From: Knufia peltigerae
Taxonomy: Eukaryota > Ascomycota > Eurotiomycetes > Chaetothyriales > Trichomeriaceae
DNA: 64,000 nucleotides
Assembly (NCBI GenBank): GCA_030247855.1
Contig: JAPDRN010000071.1
Location: 119,684-183,683, forward strand
Direction of reading: 5' to 3'
A model generated the notes under the pieces. It did not search any database, was not told the DNA's origin, and saw nothing but the letters and a program-made list of their open reading frames with translations. This document shows, in pieces, positions 23,287-34,048 of the stretch (within the stretch, counting starts at the first letter, position 1; each line of letters starts with the position of its first letter). The position numbers and the translations under genes were made by a program.

Positions 23287-23964
23287 ATGGCCCCACGGAT
23301 TGTCATACCTGCAGGCGAGACTTGGTTTGATATTCACGAAACCAACTTTTCAGATGTACCAGTCTCCGCTAATCGATATGTGCCGATAAAAGAATTTCTT
23401 GCAGCCACTGAAGCGACAGCCACGATATTCGACCTGCTTGGCTCAGCAGTATTCACGCCTATTAAGAATGACATGCTTTTCAACGTAGGGCGGGTGCGCT
23501 CACGGCAAGCCCAAGATGCAGAAGGCTCAAGGACGCTACAAGATCTGGTCAAGAACGAACTCGCAACTCAAGCTCATTCTGCAACTGCAGGGTTGACGTG
23601 GCTGGTCCGAGGTCTTGACTTCCTAGCACATGCGCTGAAGACTGATCTCACACAGAACAAAGATATCTCAGCAACAGAGAAGATGCCAAAAATGGACTTG
23701 AGAGAGTCTTTCCGAGACAGCTACAAGGTCACGCTATCCCCGTATCATACAGTCGTAATCAGACCCATTTTTCGAGCAGCAATGAGCGCAGCGCCTCGAC
23801 GCAAAGATCTGTATATTCGGTTAAGTGGAAAGGGAACCGACCCGGAACTGGCAGTTCAGGCGATGGAAAAATGGGTTACTGCCACGGAGACCATCGTGAC
23901 GATCTTGAAGGATTTCCTGGCAACTGACGAGGTCAAAGTGTTACTGCCTGAACGCATGCAATAA
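23287..23964 (+). CDS. Glycolipid transfer protein (GLTP/HET-C2-like)
   Basis: A 225-residue single-exon protein. The open frame extends upstream to a GTG, but the first ATG, at 23287, starts MAPRIVIPAGETWF and matches the family. GLTP features are visible in order: FLAATEAT helix, NDMLFNVGRVR (headgroup-contact Asp/Asn position), GLTWLVRGLDFL (the stacking Trp) and LSPYHTVVIRP (the conserved His). GLTPs shuttle glycosphingolipids between membranes. The Podospora member HET-C2 also acts in heterokaryon incompatibility, so a self/non-self role is possible. Its place between the siderophore transporter and the CFEM/GNAT genes may be chance. Confidence 0.85.
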   Translation: MAPRIVIPAGETWFDIHETNFSDVPVSANRYVPIKEFLAATEATATIFDLLGSAVFTPIKNDMLFNVGRVRSRQAQDAEGSRTLQDLVKNELATQAHSATAGLTWLVRGLDFLAHALKTDLTQNKDISATEKMPKMDLRESFRDSYKVTLSPYHTVVIRPIFRAAMSAAPRRKDLYIRLSGKGTDPELAVQAMEKWVTATETIVTILKDFLATDEVKVLLPERMQ

Positions 23965-24017
23965 AGACTATAGACCTTTGCACCAGATTCACCAATTACT
24001 CTATGCTTTGTCGCTTT

Positions 24018-24818
24018 TCACTCTTCAAATGGCGGGTATCCGTTTGCTCGCCATTCATCAAAAGTCATTCCGTTGGCCGCTGCAGGCATCCTCACCATGA
24101 GCGGCACCTCAACATCTTCATCCGTGCCCAGAATCTCCTTCTTGTGCACTAGCTTTTCGTTGATGCGCTCGAAGCCTACTCTTTCGTACAATGTCCATGT
24201 TGATGGCGACGCTTCAATGTACACAGGCAAATCGGCGCGGTCGGCCAGGTCCACACCCCACAGAATCAAGGCCATGCCAGCTTTAAGGCCTTGGTGCTCA
24301 GGTTTGATTGCAATTGCGTGGACATCTGGAATCGAGATAGTTAGCTGATGCCGCGAGAACCTCTATGGTGTGTATCCACGTATCGAATTTGTCCTCGACG
24401 ACAATTCGTATGGGGACTTACACACATACGGGCGACCACCCCAGAGTTTTTCTCTCATTTCCCACAAAGGTCGAACAACTGCCTCAGCACGTTCTCGTTC
24501 CCGGCCTTCTAGCCATGGCAACCCAGTATACTTGCGCTCGTCTTCGGTTCGTTCACTGACAAACCCGTCGGCCAGAATCATACCTATGATCTCGTTTTTC
24601 TCAGTATCCAAGACCTTCCAGGTGTACTGTGTGGTACTCTTGTGCCACCAATCTAAGGTGGCTTTGGTATGCTCTTTGCGAAACTCTTCCGTGACACCCC
24701 CTGGAAAGAGTATGTCTAGCATAATAGCTGCCATAGGCTCTTGTTTGAAGGCATCAAAATAGCAGTCATAGACCTTCTCAACATCAGGGATGAGCGCGGG
24801 CACCACCACAACCCCCAT
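24018..24818 (-). CDS. GNAT-family N-acetyltransferase
   Basis: Exons 24818-24422 and 24325-24018 (96-bp intron) give 234 residues. The N-terminal half MGVVVVPALIPDVEKVY to WWHKST, the acetyl-CoA-binding beta4/alpha3 unit VHAIAIKPEHQGLKAGMAL across the splice, and YIEASPSTWTLYERVGFE mark the common fungal GNAT family. The longer frame starts with GTG, so ATG 24818 was chosen. A perfect ATCTGATAA lies 24-32 bp before the start codon, hinting at iron control. In Aspergillus a GNAT (SidG) acetylates fusarinine C to triacetylfusarinine C; this gene is a candidate for such a role only by position and promoter site. Confidence 0.8.
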
Positions 24819-24841
24819 TCTGGACAGCTTATCCAGCACAG

Positions 24842-24850
24842 ATCTGATAA
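24842..24850 (+). promoter_or_regulatory. Perfect ATCTGATAA iron-GATA site before the GNAT gene
   Basis: An exact ATCWGATAA match, palindrome-independent, 24 bp upstream of the GNAT start on the minus strand and about 780 bp upstream of CFEM gene 2 on the plus strand. It may lie in the 5' leader of the GNAT gene. Confidence 0.55.
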
Positions 24851-25628
24851 TTGAATGTGATGTATGGTTGTTCTAGTGGAGAAGCTAGTTCGGTGCGCTG
24901 TTTCGTTTGATCAAGCGTATGCCGGTGGGAATAGCAGTACCTGGCAAGATATCGAGATGTATTCTGGAGTTCTGACACGAGAATCGAGTCTCATGCTTTC
25001 TAGAAGAGAATGTGAGTTCGCAACAGTTTGCCTCAGTGTGAACGAGACATTTTACCTCGCCCTCGGCAAGGTTAACTTACATAATTTTTGTTTTGAGTAC
25101 ATATCCAGCATGGTTAAGTCAGCGGGACATTTACAGGGCCAGTCTGCGCTGGAAAAAGAGTGGATCATTACTTTTACAGTAGACTCGGCCGAAGAGCTTG
25201 CGATAGATATGTATGTAATAGCATACGGAAGAGGTCGGTTGACAGAACGAAGACCTCGTGTTAACCATACAGCCCTAGTGGTATGCAAGTGCCCGCGCCG
25301 AGAGTGGAACGAACTAACTGGGTGGGCTGGGCAACTATTTCCTGAAATACTTCCGCGATATCGGGCCAAGCAACTAGCATCCTCTTCACCATCGCAAGTA
25401 TCGGTATTCCCTTACTTTCCACGTTGAGTTGACAGAGTGGCATTCAAGTCGCAGCATACTTAGCGAGAACCACTCTTCTTTCCTACTTTATCATAGGAGC
25501 AGAGCAAAGGTTGGAATCAAAGGCTCGATCCGCCACTTTCAGTATATTCCTTGTCCCTTTCACTTTCAACAATTTTGGATACCTTGATCGCGTACAGACA
25601 AATCTATCGTCGCACAAGAGTCAGAAAC

Positions 25629-26435
25629 ATGCGAACAACTAAGTTTTGGATCACAGCCGTTGTGGCTTTCGCTCCTCCTACATTTGCTCAAGTTGGGACG
25701 ATCTCGGATCTTCCACAATGCGGCGTGAGTCCACCATAGTTACAACACTCGTGTTTTTGTCGGATTTTGAAAGCTAACAAATGCCTCTTCCTTTAAGCAA
25801 CAAGCTATTCTAGAAGCGATCCAGACCTCGGGCTGTCCATTAACTGACATCGCCTGTATATGCAAGAACACAGAATTCGTGGATAAGCTGGTCGCACAAA
25901 TCCCTCAGCTTTGCAGTTCTGAAGACATTACTCGTAAGTTCTCTCTTCTAGTACTTGACTCAGGCAATAGTGAGATCCTTCCAAGTCACAGTACTTGGTT
26001 GTTCAAAACTTGGACTGTGGGCTGGCTTGGGCTTGTATGTGATATCCAATAACAATGCACTGACACCTATCCGCAGTTACTGCAGACGGTTCCAAAGCTA
26101 TTTGTATGGCGTATGGAGTAGAGTTGGACCTCCCGAATCTTTCTGGAGGTGCGAACTCGACCAGTACGGCAACGACAACATCTGCTGCCGGGTCAACCGT
26201 CTCAACGGCTAGCAGTGCAACAGGCCCAACCGACCGCAGTACCAGCGCCGACGGTAGTAGTCGCGCAACAGGAAGTACTACGAATACTCTCCCCAGCTCA
26301 ACTGAATCAGGATCAAGCGCCACTGGAAGCTCCGCTGCACAGGAAACGGGCAGCGGAGCCATGGTAAACACTGCTGGACTATCGACCGTCCTTGCAGTAG
26401 CGCTTTTGGGGGTGGCAGCGCTTTCGAGCCACTAG
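25629..26435 (+). CDS. CFEM-domain GPI-anchored-type cell-surface protein 2
   Basis: Exons 25629-25724, 25798-25933 and 26077-26435 give 196 residues. Signal peptide to about residue 20 (ending FAQ), then the CFEM core LPQCG, SGCPLTDIACICKN, PQLCS and AICMAYG, a long Ser/Thr/Gly-rich stalk and a C-terminal hydrophobic GPI-type segment. Six cysteines and the LTD aspartate are kept, as in the paralogue at 14053; exon 2 is 136 bp in both and ends in the same phase. A second acceptor 9 bp further in exon 3 is also in frame. It is likely a heme- or iron-handling wall protein, given the siderophore neighbourhood. Function in adhesion or surface sensing is the alternative. Confidence 0.82.
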
Positions 26436-27197
26436 AGTAAATCTGTTTGTACTGCGGAAAATGGTAATAACTACTTGATATGAGCTGGACGGAACTTCAT
26501 AAGAGAGTATAGGCTGGTAAATTGGCTATGTTCGATTAAGTACATAACATAGGCCAATTCAACTGAACTACGTATTGCGCGACTCTTTTATCCAAGTGGT
26601 AGTATAACTTTCCCATGGTTCCGTGCAATGATGATACACAGTCCGTAACTTATCGGGTCACCTATTCCCTGTATCAAAATTGAGGTCCCTCAGAACGACA
26701 ACCCCAGATCTGGCGAGTCAAAATGCGTCCTTTATCATGTCATATCCTCCAAATCGTTCTTCACATCCCGCAGCTTTCTCTGTGGTTTTATCTTTTTGCC
26801 GAAACGTCGCTCGGGCGACATTACAGGTCAAAAAATTAAGGTTAATGGTGGCCGGCCTTGATTTGAGTAGGTCGGAAAAGTAATCACTCGATAATAAGTC
26901 ACACTTTCTTTCTAGAATATAACTTCTATGTCCAAGTATTACGTTACGGTATTTTGACTATCAGAAATATAATGTAATATTATACCTTCTTCTGGGATGA
27001 TTTCCCCACAACGAACCCTGCCTTTCAATGTGCAAAATTTGGTGATGTTTGTGCTATTGGCCATGTGGACGCGAGCCTGAGCTATCTTCGACATGATAAC
27101 TGTGTCATCCAGTCCTTTGGCCTTGAGATCTCTTTGGTGTTCCCTTGAATATTGCGCTGTACCGCCTGGCTTTCGAGTGGCTGTTCGTGGGCACACT
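26436..27197. other. Intergenic region, moderately AT-rich
   Basis: Between the convergent ends of CFEM gene 2 and the secreted-protein gene at 27198. No gene, RNA or repeat recognised. Confidence 0.5.
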
Positions 27198-28271
27198 TTA
27201 CGTCCATGCTCTCGATATTTGTGGCATAGGAATCGCAAACGTTGTGCCGTCGGCCTGAATAACGATTGATGTACTGGCAACAAGGCAATCAAATTCGCCC
27301 ATGATATTATCGCCCATCAGACAACAACTACGGTCTGAGAGATCGATACCTGAATAGACGTCGTAGAACCCAAGAGATTTTGGCGTGACTGTCTTAGGAG
27401 CTCCACTGACCTGGTCTTGTCCTGGGACCAGTGCAACGGCTGCGAAACCTAGAAACAGAATTAGCCCAAAAGTTGCTCGACTGACATTTAGAGCGAAAGG
27501 AGTCATACCTCCACCGCCGACGACGACCGTGACTCCGCCGACAATCAGAGCATTGATTATACCAGGGACAAGAACTGTCGAAGTATAGAATGCCGGAGTC
27601 GCCGCCGACAAAGCCAGAGCTCCTGCACGAGCCGCCACACCCAGTTCAGTGAGGCCAAAAAAAGTTAAGGCTATGGTCGCGGCGCCAAAGACGGCGTCGA
27701 TAACAACGCGAACCACATTGGCCTTACCACCCGGGCCGATGTCAACCGCCAGAGGGTTTGGCCCATCGGGATCTTTGATAATCTGCCAATTCGACGTAGG
27801 AGGGTCGTAAATTTGAAGGAATGTCGTCGTCGGTCCAGCTGTAATTGTGAACTTCTTCCATGACTTGGACCCGAAGCAGGTGCCGCTACCCGCCATTTCG
27901 GTCTCGAAAACGCCAAACGGAGTAGTTTGGTTGACCGCGGCCGCTGGTAGGGTTGTCACACCGCTGTACATGGAGTACCGCCGCGATCCCAGGTCGTTGA
28001 TGCCAAAAATTTGTTTATACGTTTGGAGAAAGTTGTCCATATCAGAGGAAATTTTGCCATCATCGTAATCGTTGACCAGGTTCGAGCTGGGCCAGCTTGA
28101 GTAGTAAGAGTTGAGATCACTAGGGTTGAATGACCCCTTGATGCAATTGGAATCCCCATTCATGTCAATCACCGCTGGAAAAGGTGATAAATTGATAATC
28201 GTCAACGGGACCTGAAGGCCTGCTAGACAGAACGGGACCAGAGAGAGAAGTATTAACGATTGTGAAGCCAT
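27198..28271 (-). CDS. Secreted or membrane protein of unknown function
   Basis: 357 residues in one exon, starting at the ATG that opens a signal peptide (MASQSLILLSLVPFCLAG). The longer frame upstream lacks secretion logic. A polar N-terminal half (about 20-190) with Tyr/Trp/Asn-rich segments is followed by a strongly hydrophobic, Gly/Ala/Val-rich stretch (about 195-305) that includes repeated VVVGGGG-like runs and could insert in membranes. Paired cysteines RSCC and FDC lie near the C-terminus. I do not recognise the family. A two-part layout of soluble head and glycine-rich membrane segment is reminiscent of pore-forming proteins, but this is only an impression. Confidence 0.6.
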   Translation of the reverse strand: MASQSLILLSLVPFCLAGLQVPLTIINLSPFPAVIDMNGDSNCIKGSFNPSDLNSYYSSWPSSNLVNDYDDGKISSDMDNFLQTYKQIFGINDLGSRRYSMYSGVTTLPAAAVNQTTPFGVFETEMAGSGTCFGSKSWKKFTITAGPTTTFLQIYDPPTSNWQIIKDPDGPNPLAVDIGPGGKANVVRVVIDAVFGAATIALTFFGLTELGVAARAGALALSAATPAFYTSTVLVPGIINALIVGGVTVVVGGGGMTPFALNVSRATFGLILFLGFAAVALVPGQDQVSGAPKTVTPKSLGFYDVYSGIDLSDRSCCLMGDNIMGEFDCLVASTSIVIQADGTTFAIPMPQISRAWT

Positions 28272-29398
28272 GTCGTTGAGGAGACAGTGGCGAATATTTT
28301 TCAATGATTTGAATACTGAGACGAATGTAACCGCGGCGATATATAACATACAGAGGACATGGTAGTCTGCTCCTTTCCTCATCGTCACCATACTCGTGCC
28401 GATGCTATAGTAGCCATAAAGTGTAGATCGAGCTTAGAGCCAGGGCAACCCCGTTATCACCGTGGCGACATGGCCTGTGTCTCTCTCGAGAGAGATAGCA
28501 GGACTTCCGAGCCTATCAAATAATGAGATCCTTGTTCGACTTGTAGTTTTGGCCGTTAAGATTAATGGCGAAGCCTCGAACACTGGCTGGCCTGAGCACC
28601 GTTGTCCGATCACCCCACGAAACCTAATCGGAGATTAGACCTGGCGAGGAACCAAGTCCAAAGCACGGACAATTATTCTAGAACATAAGCTGTTGCCAAC
28701 CTGTTGGCAAACTGTTGGTGCATATGCCTGTGGTTCTTTACTCCTGGACGGTGTATCAAGGTTTGTATGAACTGCAGACTATATCTAGGCGTTTCCTCAC
28801 CTGGAGCCACGCCGGACATCTTTCGCCATAGCTAAACTTGCCATAAGCCCTCAAGATCCGGGCAAGCTAAGCTATTCTACCACCTTTGGCTTATGTATGG
28901 TGCCTACTCTACTCCTCAACACATGTTGTATACTATATTTGCATATGGTGGCTTTCCCAGTCTCCCAGCAAAAACCTATAAGCACGGCCTTAATGAAGTC
29001 TTAAATCAGTCTCTGGCTGGCCAGTCTGAGGTTTCATTGGTCGACCGTCATGCACTGTCCTTCTAGACGTCCGGGTGCGAAGCTAGCTCTCAAGGCTGTT
29101 TTTTGCATCCGTCAAAAAGACGAGGCTGGCTGTCAACAATATAGTACTCCCAACCCCGTTGTGACAGAATGTGTCGCTATAGTCTCTTTTCACAGCATAC
29201 CGACCACCTATTTTATGTGAATCTATCTTGAACAATGTCCTCAGGTTTATCTATAAGTATGGATGCAAGGCTATATCATGAATATGCTTCATTATATACA
29301 GCTTACTCATATCGTCATCATCATCGTTCAGCTTTGCTCACAAATTTTCAGCATATTGCCCTAAAATTTGGACGTTGCAGAGCCAGCCTCAAAACACC
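28272..29398. other. Divergent intergenic region between two secreted-protein genes
   Basis: About 1.1 kb with no supported ORF or repeat. It presumably holds both promoters. Confidence 0.5.
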
Positions 29399-30280
29399 AT
29401 GGCATTGTCCAATTTCTTCCAAAGTCTCGTCCTAGCCAGTATCGTGATAAATGTCTCTTCTCTCCCCACTGCCTGGGATGACTGGTCTGGTGCTACATAC
29501 ACTGTCACAATCACAGCTTGTACCGCACCCACATCCTCATCCTCATCCAGGTCCCTAATCTCACCCTCAATATCGTCCTCATCTTTGACCAGGCCTAGTA
29601 GTTCGACAACATCTATTCCTGGTGGCACGCCGGCACCCGCATACACCAACGGGGATTGGACTATCGCTGCCATGTTGTCCCCTCCTGATCTCCGTGGCTT
29701 CAACTTCAACAGCACCAACCCAAACCCTTGGGACGTGAACGGACCGAATCCGGACGGGCCTCTCTTGGACAGACTCGAGGCCGAGGAAGAGAGTCTTCCC
29801 CAGATCCTCAGCTTTCAAAACAATACCGGGTCGACAGCAAGTCTTATTCAAAATATACAAACTGTTCTGGACAACGCTGGCATTGGTGTTTCCAATAGCA
29901 CGCTTGCTCGAGTCCTCCTTGAGGCGGTCGGCCAAATACCCGCGGACACTGAGAGGGACCGACAGACAGTCTCTCCAGACAATATCAGCATGTTTCTCTA
30001 CAGATGCTTCCAGTTTGACTCGTGTCTGTTCTGGAACGCCGACACGAGTCAACTCTTAACTATCGCTGAAATCACGCAATCCATTCAAACAAGCGGACTT
30101 TGGGCCCTTCGGACTCCCAACTCCAGCGTTTGGCCCACCATCACTCAATGGGTCATAGCATATGGCGTAGATCTCCTAGTTGGTGATCGCTCGTCTACGA
30201 ACAACATGGTCGTGCCGGTAAGGCTCACTGAAGGCGGCGCAGCTACCGCAAAACAGCCAGTCACGTTGAGTCTATCGTGA
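29399..30280 (+). CDS. Secreted Ser/Thr-rich protein of unknown function
   Basis: 293 residues in one exon; the ATG at 29399 sits in a good CACCATGG context and opens a signal peptide (MALSNFFQSLVLASIVINVSS). Residues 40-75 are a Ser/Thr/Pro-rich, probably O-glycosylated linker. The rest (about 85-290) is a soluble domain with several NxS/T sites, a RCFQFDSCLFW cysteine pair and no membrane anchor. Not a family I recognise; candidate wall or effector-like protein. Confidence 0.6.
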   Translation: MALSNFFQSLVLASIVINVSSLPTAWDDWSGATYTVTITACTAPTSSSSSRSLISPSISSSSLTRPSSSTTSIPGGTPAPAYTNGDWTIAAMLSPPDLRGFNFNSTNPNPWDVNGPNPDGPLLDRLEAEEESLPQILSFQNNTGSTASLIQNIQTVLDNAGIGVSNSTLARVLLEAVGQIPADTERDRQTVSPDNISMFLYRCFQFDSCLFWNADTSQLLTIAEITQSIQTSGLWALRTPNSSVWPTITQWVIAYGVDLLVGDRSSTNNMVVPVRLTEGGAATAKQPVTLSLS

Positions 30281-30527
30281 CAAACATGACCTACGGGTTT
30301 TGAGGTACTCTAATTTGTTGATTGTGTCTTGTTATTAGCGTTTTCTTCCATTTCTACTTATATGAAAAGAATATCAGATAATTATGAATACATATTGACT
30401 TCGTCAAATCGCTGTTTCCATAGCCGCCAGGGAAAAACCTCAGAGATCCTCTTGCCTTGCTTTCCGTTGCTGTCAGACCTTGAATACCATCTTCAGCATG
30501 TGAATTCTATGTGATTCAATCATATTA

Positions 30528-32196
30528 TCAACGCAAAAGCAGGCTCAGTGTAGCCGGGTTTTCTAGGAAGGCTCTCACAAATTCAGCACACCTAGCAGTC
30601 GTTGCTCCATCAAGAATTCTGTGATCGGCGCTCCAGTTTAACGTGAGCTCAGGCTTCTTGACAACTATCTCCTCGCCAGCAGCGTTTGTGTGAAATCCTG
30701 GAACCCATCTCGTTCGGCCCAAACCAACTATGGCCACTTGCGGACCAACAATTACCGGGCTTACGACTCCTCCCCCTATGCTTCCAATATTACTGACTGT
30801 AAAGGTGGCACCCTTGAAGTCAGTTAGTGCCAGCTTTCCTACTTGAGCCAGGCTGTTGAGACGTCCAATCTCCGCTGCTAGAGACAGAACCGAATGATTC
30901 TGAACATCCTTGACGACAGGGACCAGCAGACCTTGCGGGGTGTCGACTGCGATACCAAAGTTGTGGCTGGCCTTCATGGTCAGCTGGGGCTTGGCTGGGT
31001 TATTTTTGAGGTCGAGATGAGCATTCAGTCTTGGATAGGAATTAAAGGCTTGAGATATTGCCTTCAAAACAAAAGGCAGCATAGTAATCCTTGATGCCGT
31101 GGCGCCGGTCTTGAAGAGTGGTGAAAGGTGCTTCTGATCAATGATGGCTTTTCGGGTGTACTCTACATTCGTAGTGTCGATGGTGTTACTGTACAGGAAG
31201 TGTGGAATTGACAGTGACTCTGTCATTACTGCAAACATTTGCTTTTCCGTGTTAGTCAGGTTCACCACTTTATCTCCATGGGATGAGTCCATAGTTGCAT
31301 GAGGTGGTTGCGCTGCCCTCTGGCTGTCTTCGGAAGCACCAAATGAGGATATATATGCGTCAATATCTTCTTTTTTCACCCGTCCGTCTTTACCAGTGCC
31401 GATAATATCGTGAATGTCGAGCTGAAGCTTTCTTAGAAGGTGCCGAATCGCCGGTGTTGCAATCGCGGCGCCTTTACGAGATGTAGATAAAGCTGCTTCC
31501 GGGGACGCGGAAGGTATTTCTTTAGTGTCTGGGTGCACTTGCTGTGACTGTTCTGTATCCTGCCTCTGGAGTGACTCTTCCATTGAGGTCAGGTCGTCCT
31601 TGGCCAATTGCTCACTTTTGTCTGAGCCAGGTTGCTGCGAGATGCTGCCGGCATCGTCTAGAGAGATCGCATCGTCTACATCGATATCGACAAGAGCCTG
31701 GAGACAATTAGTCGCGTACGTAGGACAAGTTTGAGGGTCTTCACTACCTTTCCAACAATTGCCATATCATCAACGGCATAGTGGAGGCTTTTGATGACAC
31801 CGCCGAACCTCGAGGTGATCTACCCAGAGTAGTGTTAGCCAGCTGCGCTCAGTATCGGGAGCTACTCATACCTCAACAGAGGCCTTGTCCGACTGCACTT
31901 CACAAATGGGATCAAACTGTTCCACTTGACTCCCCGGTTCGACAAACCACTGTACGACCTGACATTGGGTAATGCCTAGACCCTTGAGTCCATGTTACCA
32001 GTGCGATCGATTGGAGGTGCTCACCTTCGCCAATATCTGCCAGCATAAAAGGGACGACCTTCTGCACGACGGGGGATGCGTGGAAAAGCCGTGTCGGATA
32101 TTGTTGTGAATATCGAAACCTCGCGCGCGAGATGCCACTCCCTCTTAGGTATTGAGTTGCGAGACGCCGCATTAAAAAATTGAGTGCAATTTCCAT
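30528..32196 (-). CDS. DBT: BCKDH E2: lipoamide branched-chain acyltransferase
   Basis: Exons 32196-32025, 31975-31872, 31819-31748 and 31697-30528 give 505 residues. An Arg-rich mitochondrial presequence (to about 45) leads into a lipoyl domain with the VQSDKASVE lysine, a peripheral-subunit-binding domain (ATPAIRHLLRKL to GRVKKEDI) and the catalytic acyltransferase core ending in DHRILDG. E2 moves the branched acyl group from E1 to CoA inside mitochondria. It is divergent from the E1-beta gene (440 bp between starts). The introns of 49-52 bp interrupt the lipoyl domain twice. Pyruvate-type E2 is less likely because both neighbouring E1 genes are BCKDH type. Confidence 0.92.
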
Positions 32197-32637
32197 GCTT
32201 GCTAACCACCACCTGGATAACTTTTGGTCTCGGATTGCGACTGAACGACTTTATTGAATCTCTAGACTACGGATTCTTTGATTCTCGGCGGGCTAATTGT
32301 CAAGTGCATGAGACTAACTCCGAGTGATGGACTTCCTCCTCGCGGAGCAAGGAATGACTCCGAGATTCTAAGTATTTCCTAGAGCTTTTCTGGGACAAGT
32401 CGCTAGGGCTTGCATCTCGATAGGGCTTGCATGTCTCTAGGATCGTCCAGCCTCTCTTAGTTATTGTCTATGCAGGGGTTTGACCGATGATAGCCGCTCA
32501 ATGAAATTGGATTTCCCGAGCATCCCGAACGCCGGGAAAGATCACGTGGCGATGTTCCATCGAGCAACCTAAAGTGAGTGACTGGGATGTCTTATTGGGT
32601 TTCTTTCATGAGAATACTATTCATTGATGGTAGACAC
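32197..32637. other. Divergent promoter of BCKDH E2 and E1-beta
   Basis: 440 bp separating the two start codons; presumably a shared control region. No specific site recognised. Confidence 0.5.
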
Positions 32638-33904
32638 ATGGCATTAATCAAACGCTGGGTGCATTCGTTGCCGCATCGCGGGTACGCGACGACGAGTGCT
32701 GTATCCTCAATCCGCAGGCTAAACGTGCCAGTTGATTTCTCCAAGACACAATTACTACATCATACTAAAGAGACTATCGCAGGGGCGCCCGAATTTCCAC
32801 AGGGATCGAGCACCTCACGTCTGAACCTCTTCCAGGCCGTCAATGCAGGACTCAGAACAGCGTTAAAAGAAGATCCTAAGACGCTATGTTTCGGCGAGGA
32901 CGTAGGCTTCGGAGGGGTTTTCCGCTGTACGATGGGCTTGCAGGATGAGTTTGGCCCAGACAGAGTGTTCAACACACCTATTGTGGAACAGGGTATCGTT
33001 GGTATGGCGATCGGCGCGGCTGCAGAAGGGAGGAAACCAATAGTTGAGATACAATTTGCCGATTATGTTTGGCCGGCCTTCGACCAGATCACAAACGAGG
33101 CGTCCAAGTTCAGGTATCGAGAAGGATCGACAGGAGCCAACGTTGGTGGAATGGTGATTAGAATGCCTTCCGGGGGTGTTGGACACGGTGCCTTGTATGT
33201 GAGCTCCTGGGTTTTTTCACGAACCGTCGACTTATCAGCTTCAACAGGTATCATTCGCAGTCACCCGAGTCGGTCTTCTGCCATGTGCCAGGCTTCAAGG
33301 TGGTTGTCCCACGATCACCTACACGAGCTAAGGGTCTGCTTCTTGCCTCCGTGCTAGAATCTCAAGATCCTGTACTCTTTCTGGAGCCAAAGATTCTGTA
33401 TCGAGCTGCCGTTGAGGAGGTACCAGACGAATTCTACACGTTGCCGATCGGCAAAGCGGAAGTCCTGAAGCCTGGGAAGGATGTCACCATCATCTCGTAC
33501 GGTCGTCCACTTTACACCTGTGAAGCTGCCATTCAGGCGGCAGAGAAGGACTTCCCAGGAGTTCAGATCGAATTGATTGACCTACAGACGATATATCCTT
33601 GGGATCGGAAAACAATTATGGATAGTGTCAAGAAGACCGGCAGGGCAATCGTGGTGCATGAGAGTATGGTAAATTATGGGGTTGGAGCCGAGGTCGCCGC
33701 CATGATACAAGAGAAAGTATTCCTACATCTGCAAGCTCCGGTTATGAGAATCGGTGGACTTACGACTCATACTGGGTTGGCGTGGGAGAAGTATGTCATT
33801 CCAGACGGGACAAGTAAGTTACTCTCCTTCATCCTTGAAAATCGGAGATACTAAAGATTCTTGTAGGAATATATGACGGGATCAAGCGTACCCTAGAGTA
33901 TTAA
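32638..33904 (+). CDS. BCKDHB: BCKDH E1 component, beta subunit
   Basis: Exons 32638-33194, 33248-33813 and 33867-33904 give 386 residues. ATG 32638 was chosen over upstream in-frame codons because MALIKRWVHSLPHRGYATT reads as a mitochondrial presequence. The transketolase pyrimidine-binding domain has LCFGEDVGFGGVFR and VEQGIVG with its catalytic Glu; the C-terminal domain has HVPGFKVV, ISYG and TGLAWEKYV. The beta subunit completes the thiamine-diphosphate site with E1-alpha. The splice at 33194 uses GTATGT rather than the overlapping GTGAGC, since only that restores GALYHSQSPES. The last exon is only 38 bp. Confidence 0.92.
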
Positions 33905-34048
33905 CGGTGTAGTCCAACCACTTCAGTAGAGGCAGTTACTTTTGATACTTGCTGCATGGAAATCCAGTGTACATGAAAAAATATCGATACTGAAAAAAGT
34001 ACTTTGATTATTCTAAGCTTCTAGACTTCGAATTTAGAAAAAGATTCA

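Noticed and set aside
24864..25427. 187-residue plus-strand open frame beginning with ATG
   Set aside because: Starts only 45 bp from the divergent GNAT start, overlaps its likely promoter, shows no domain, and minus-strand frames of similar length overlap it.
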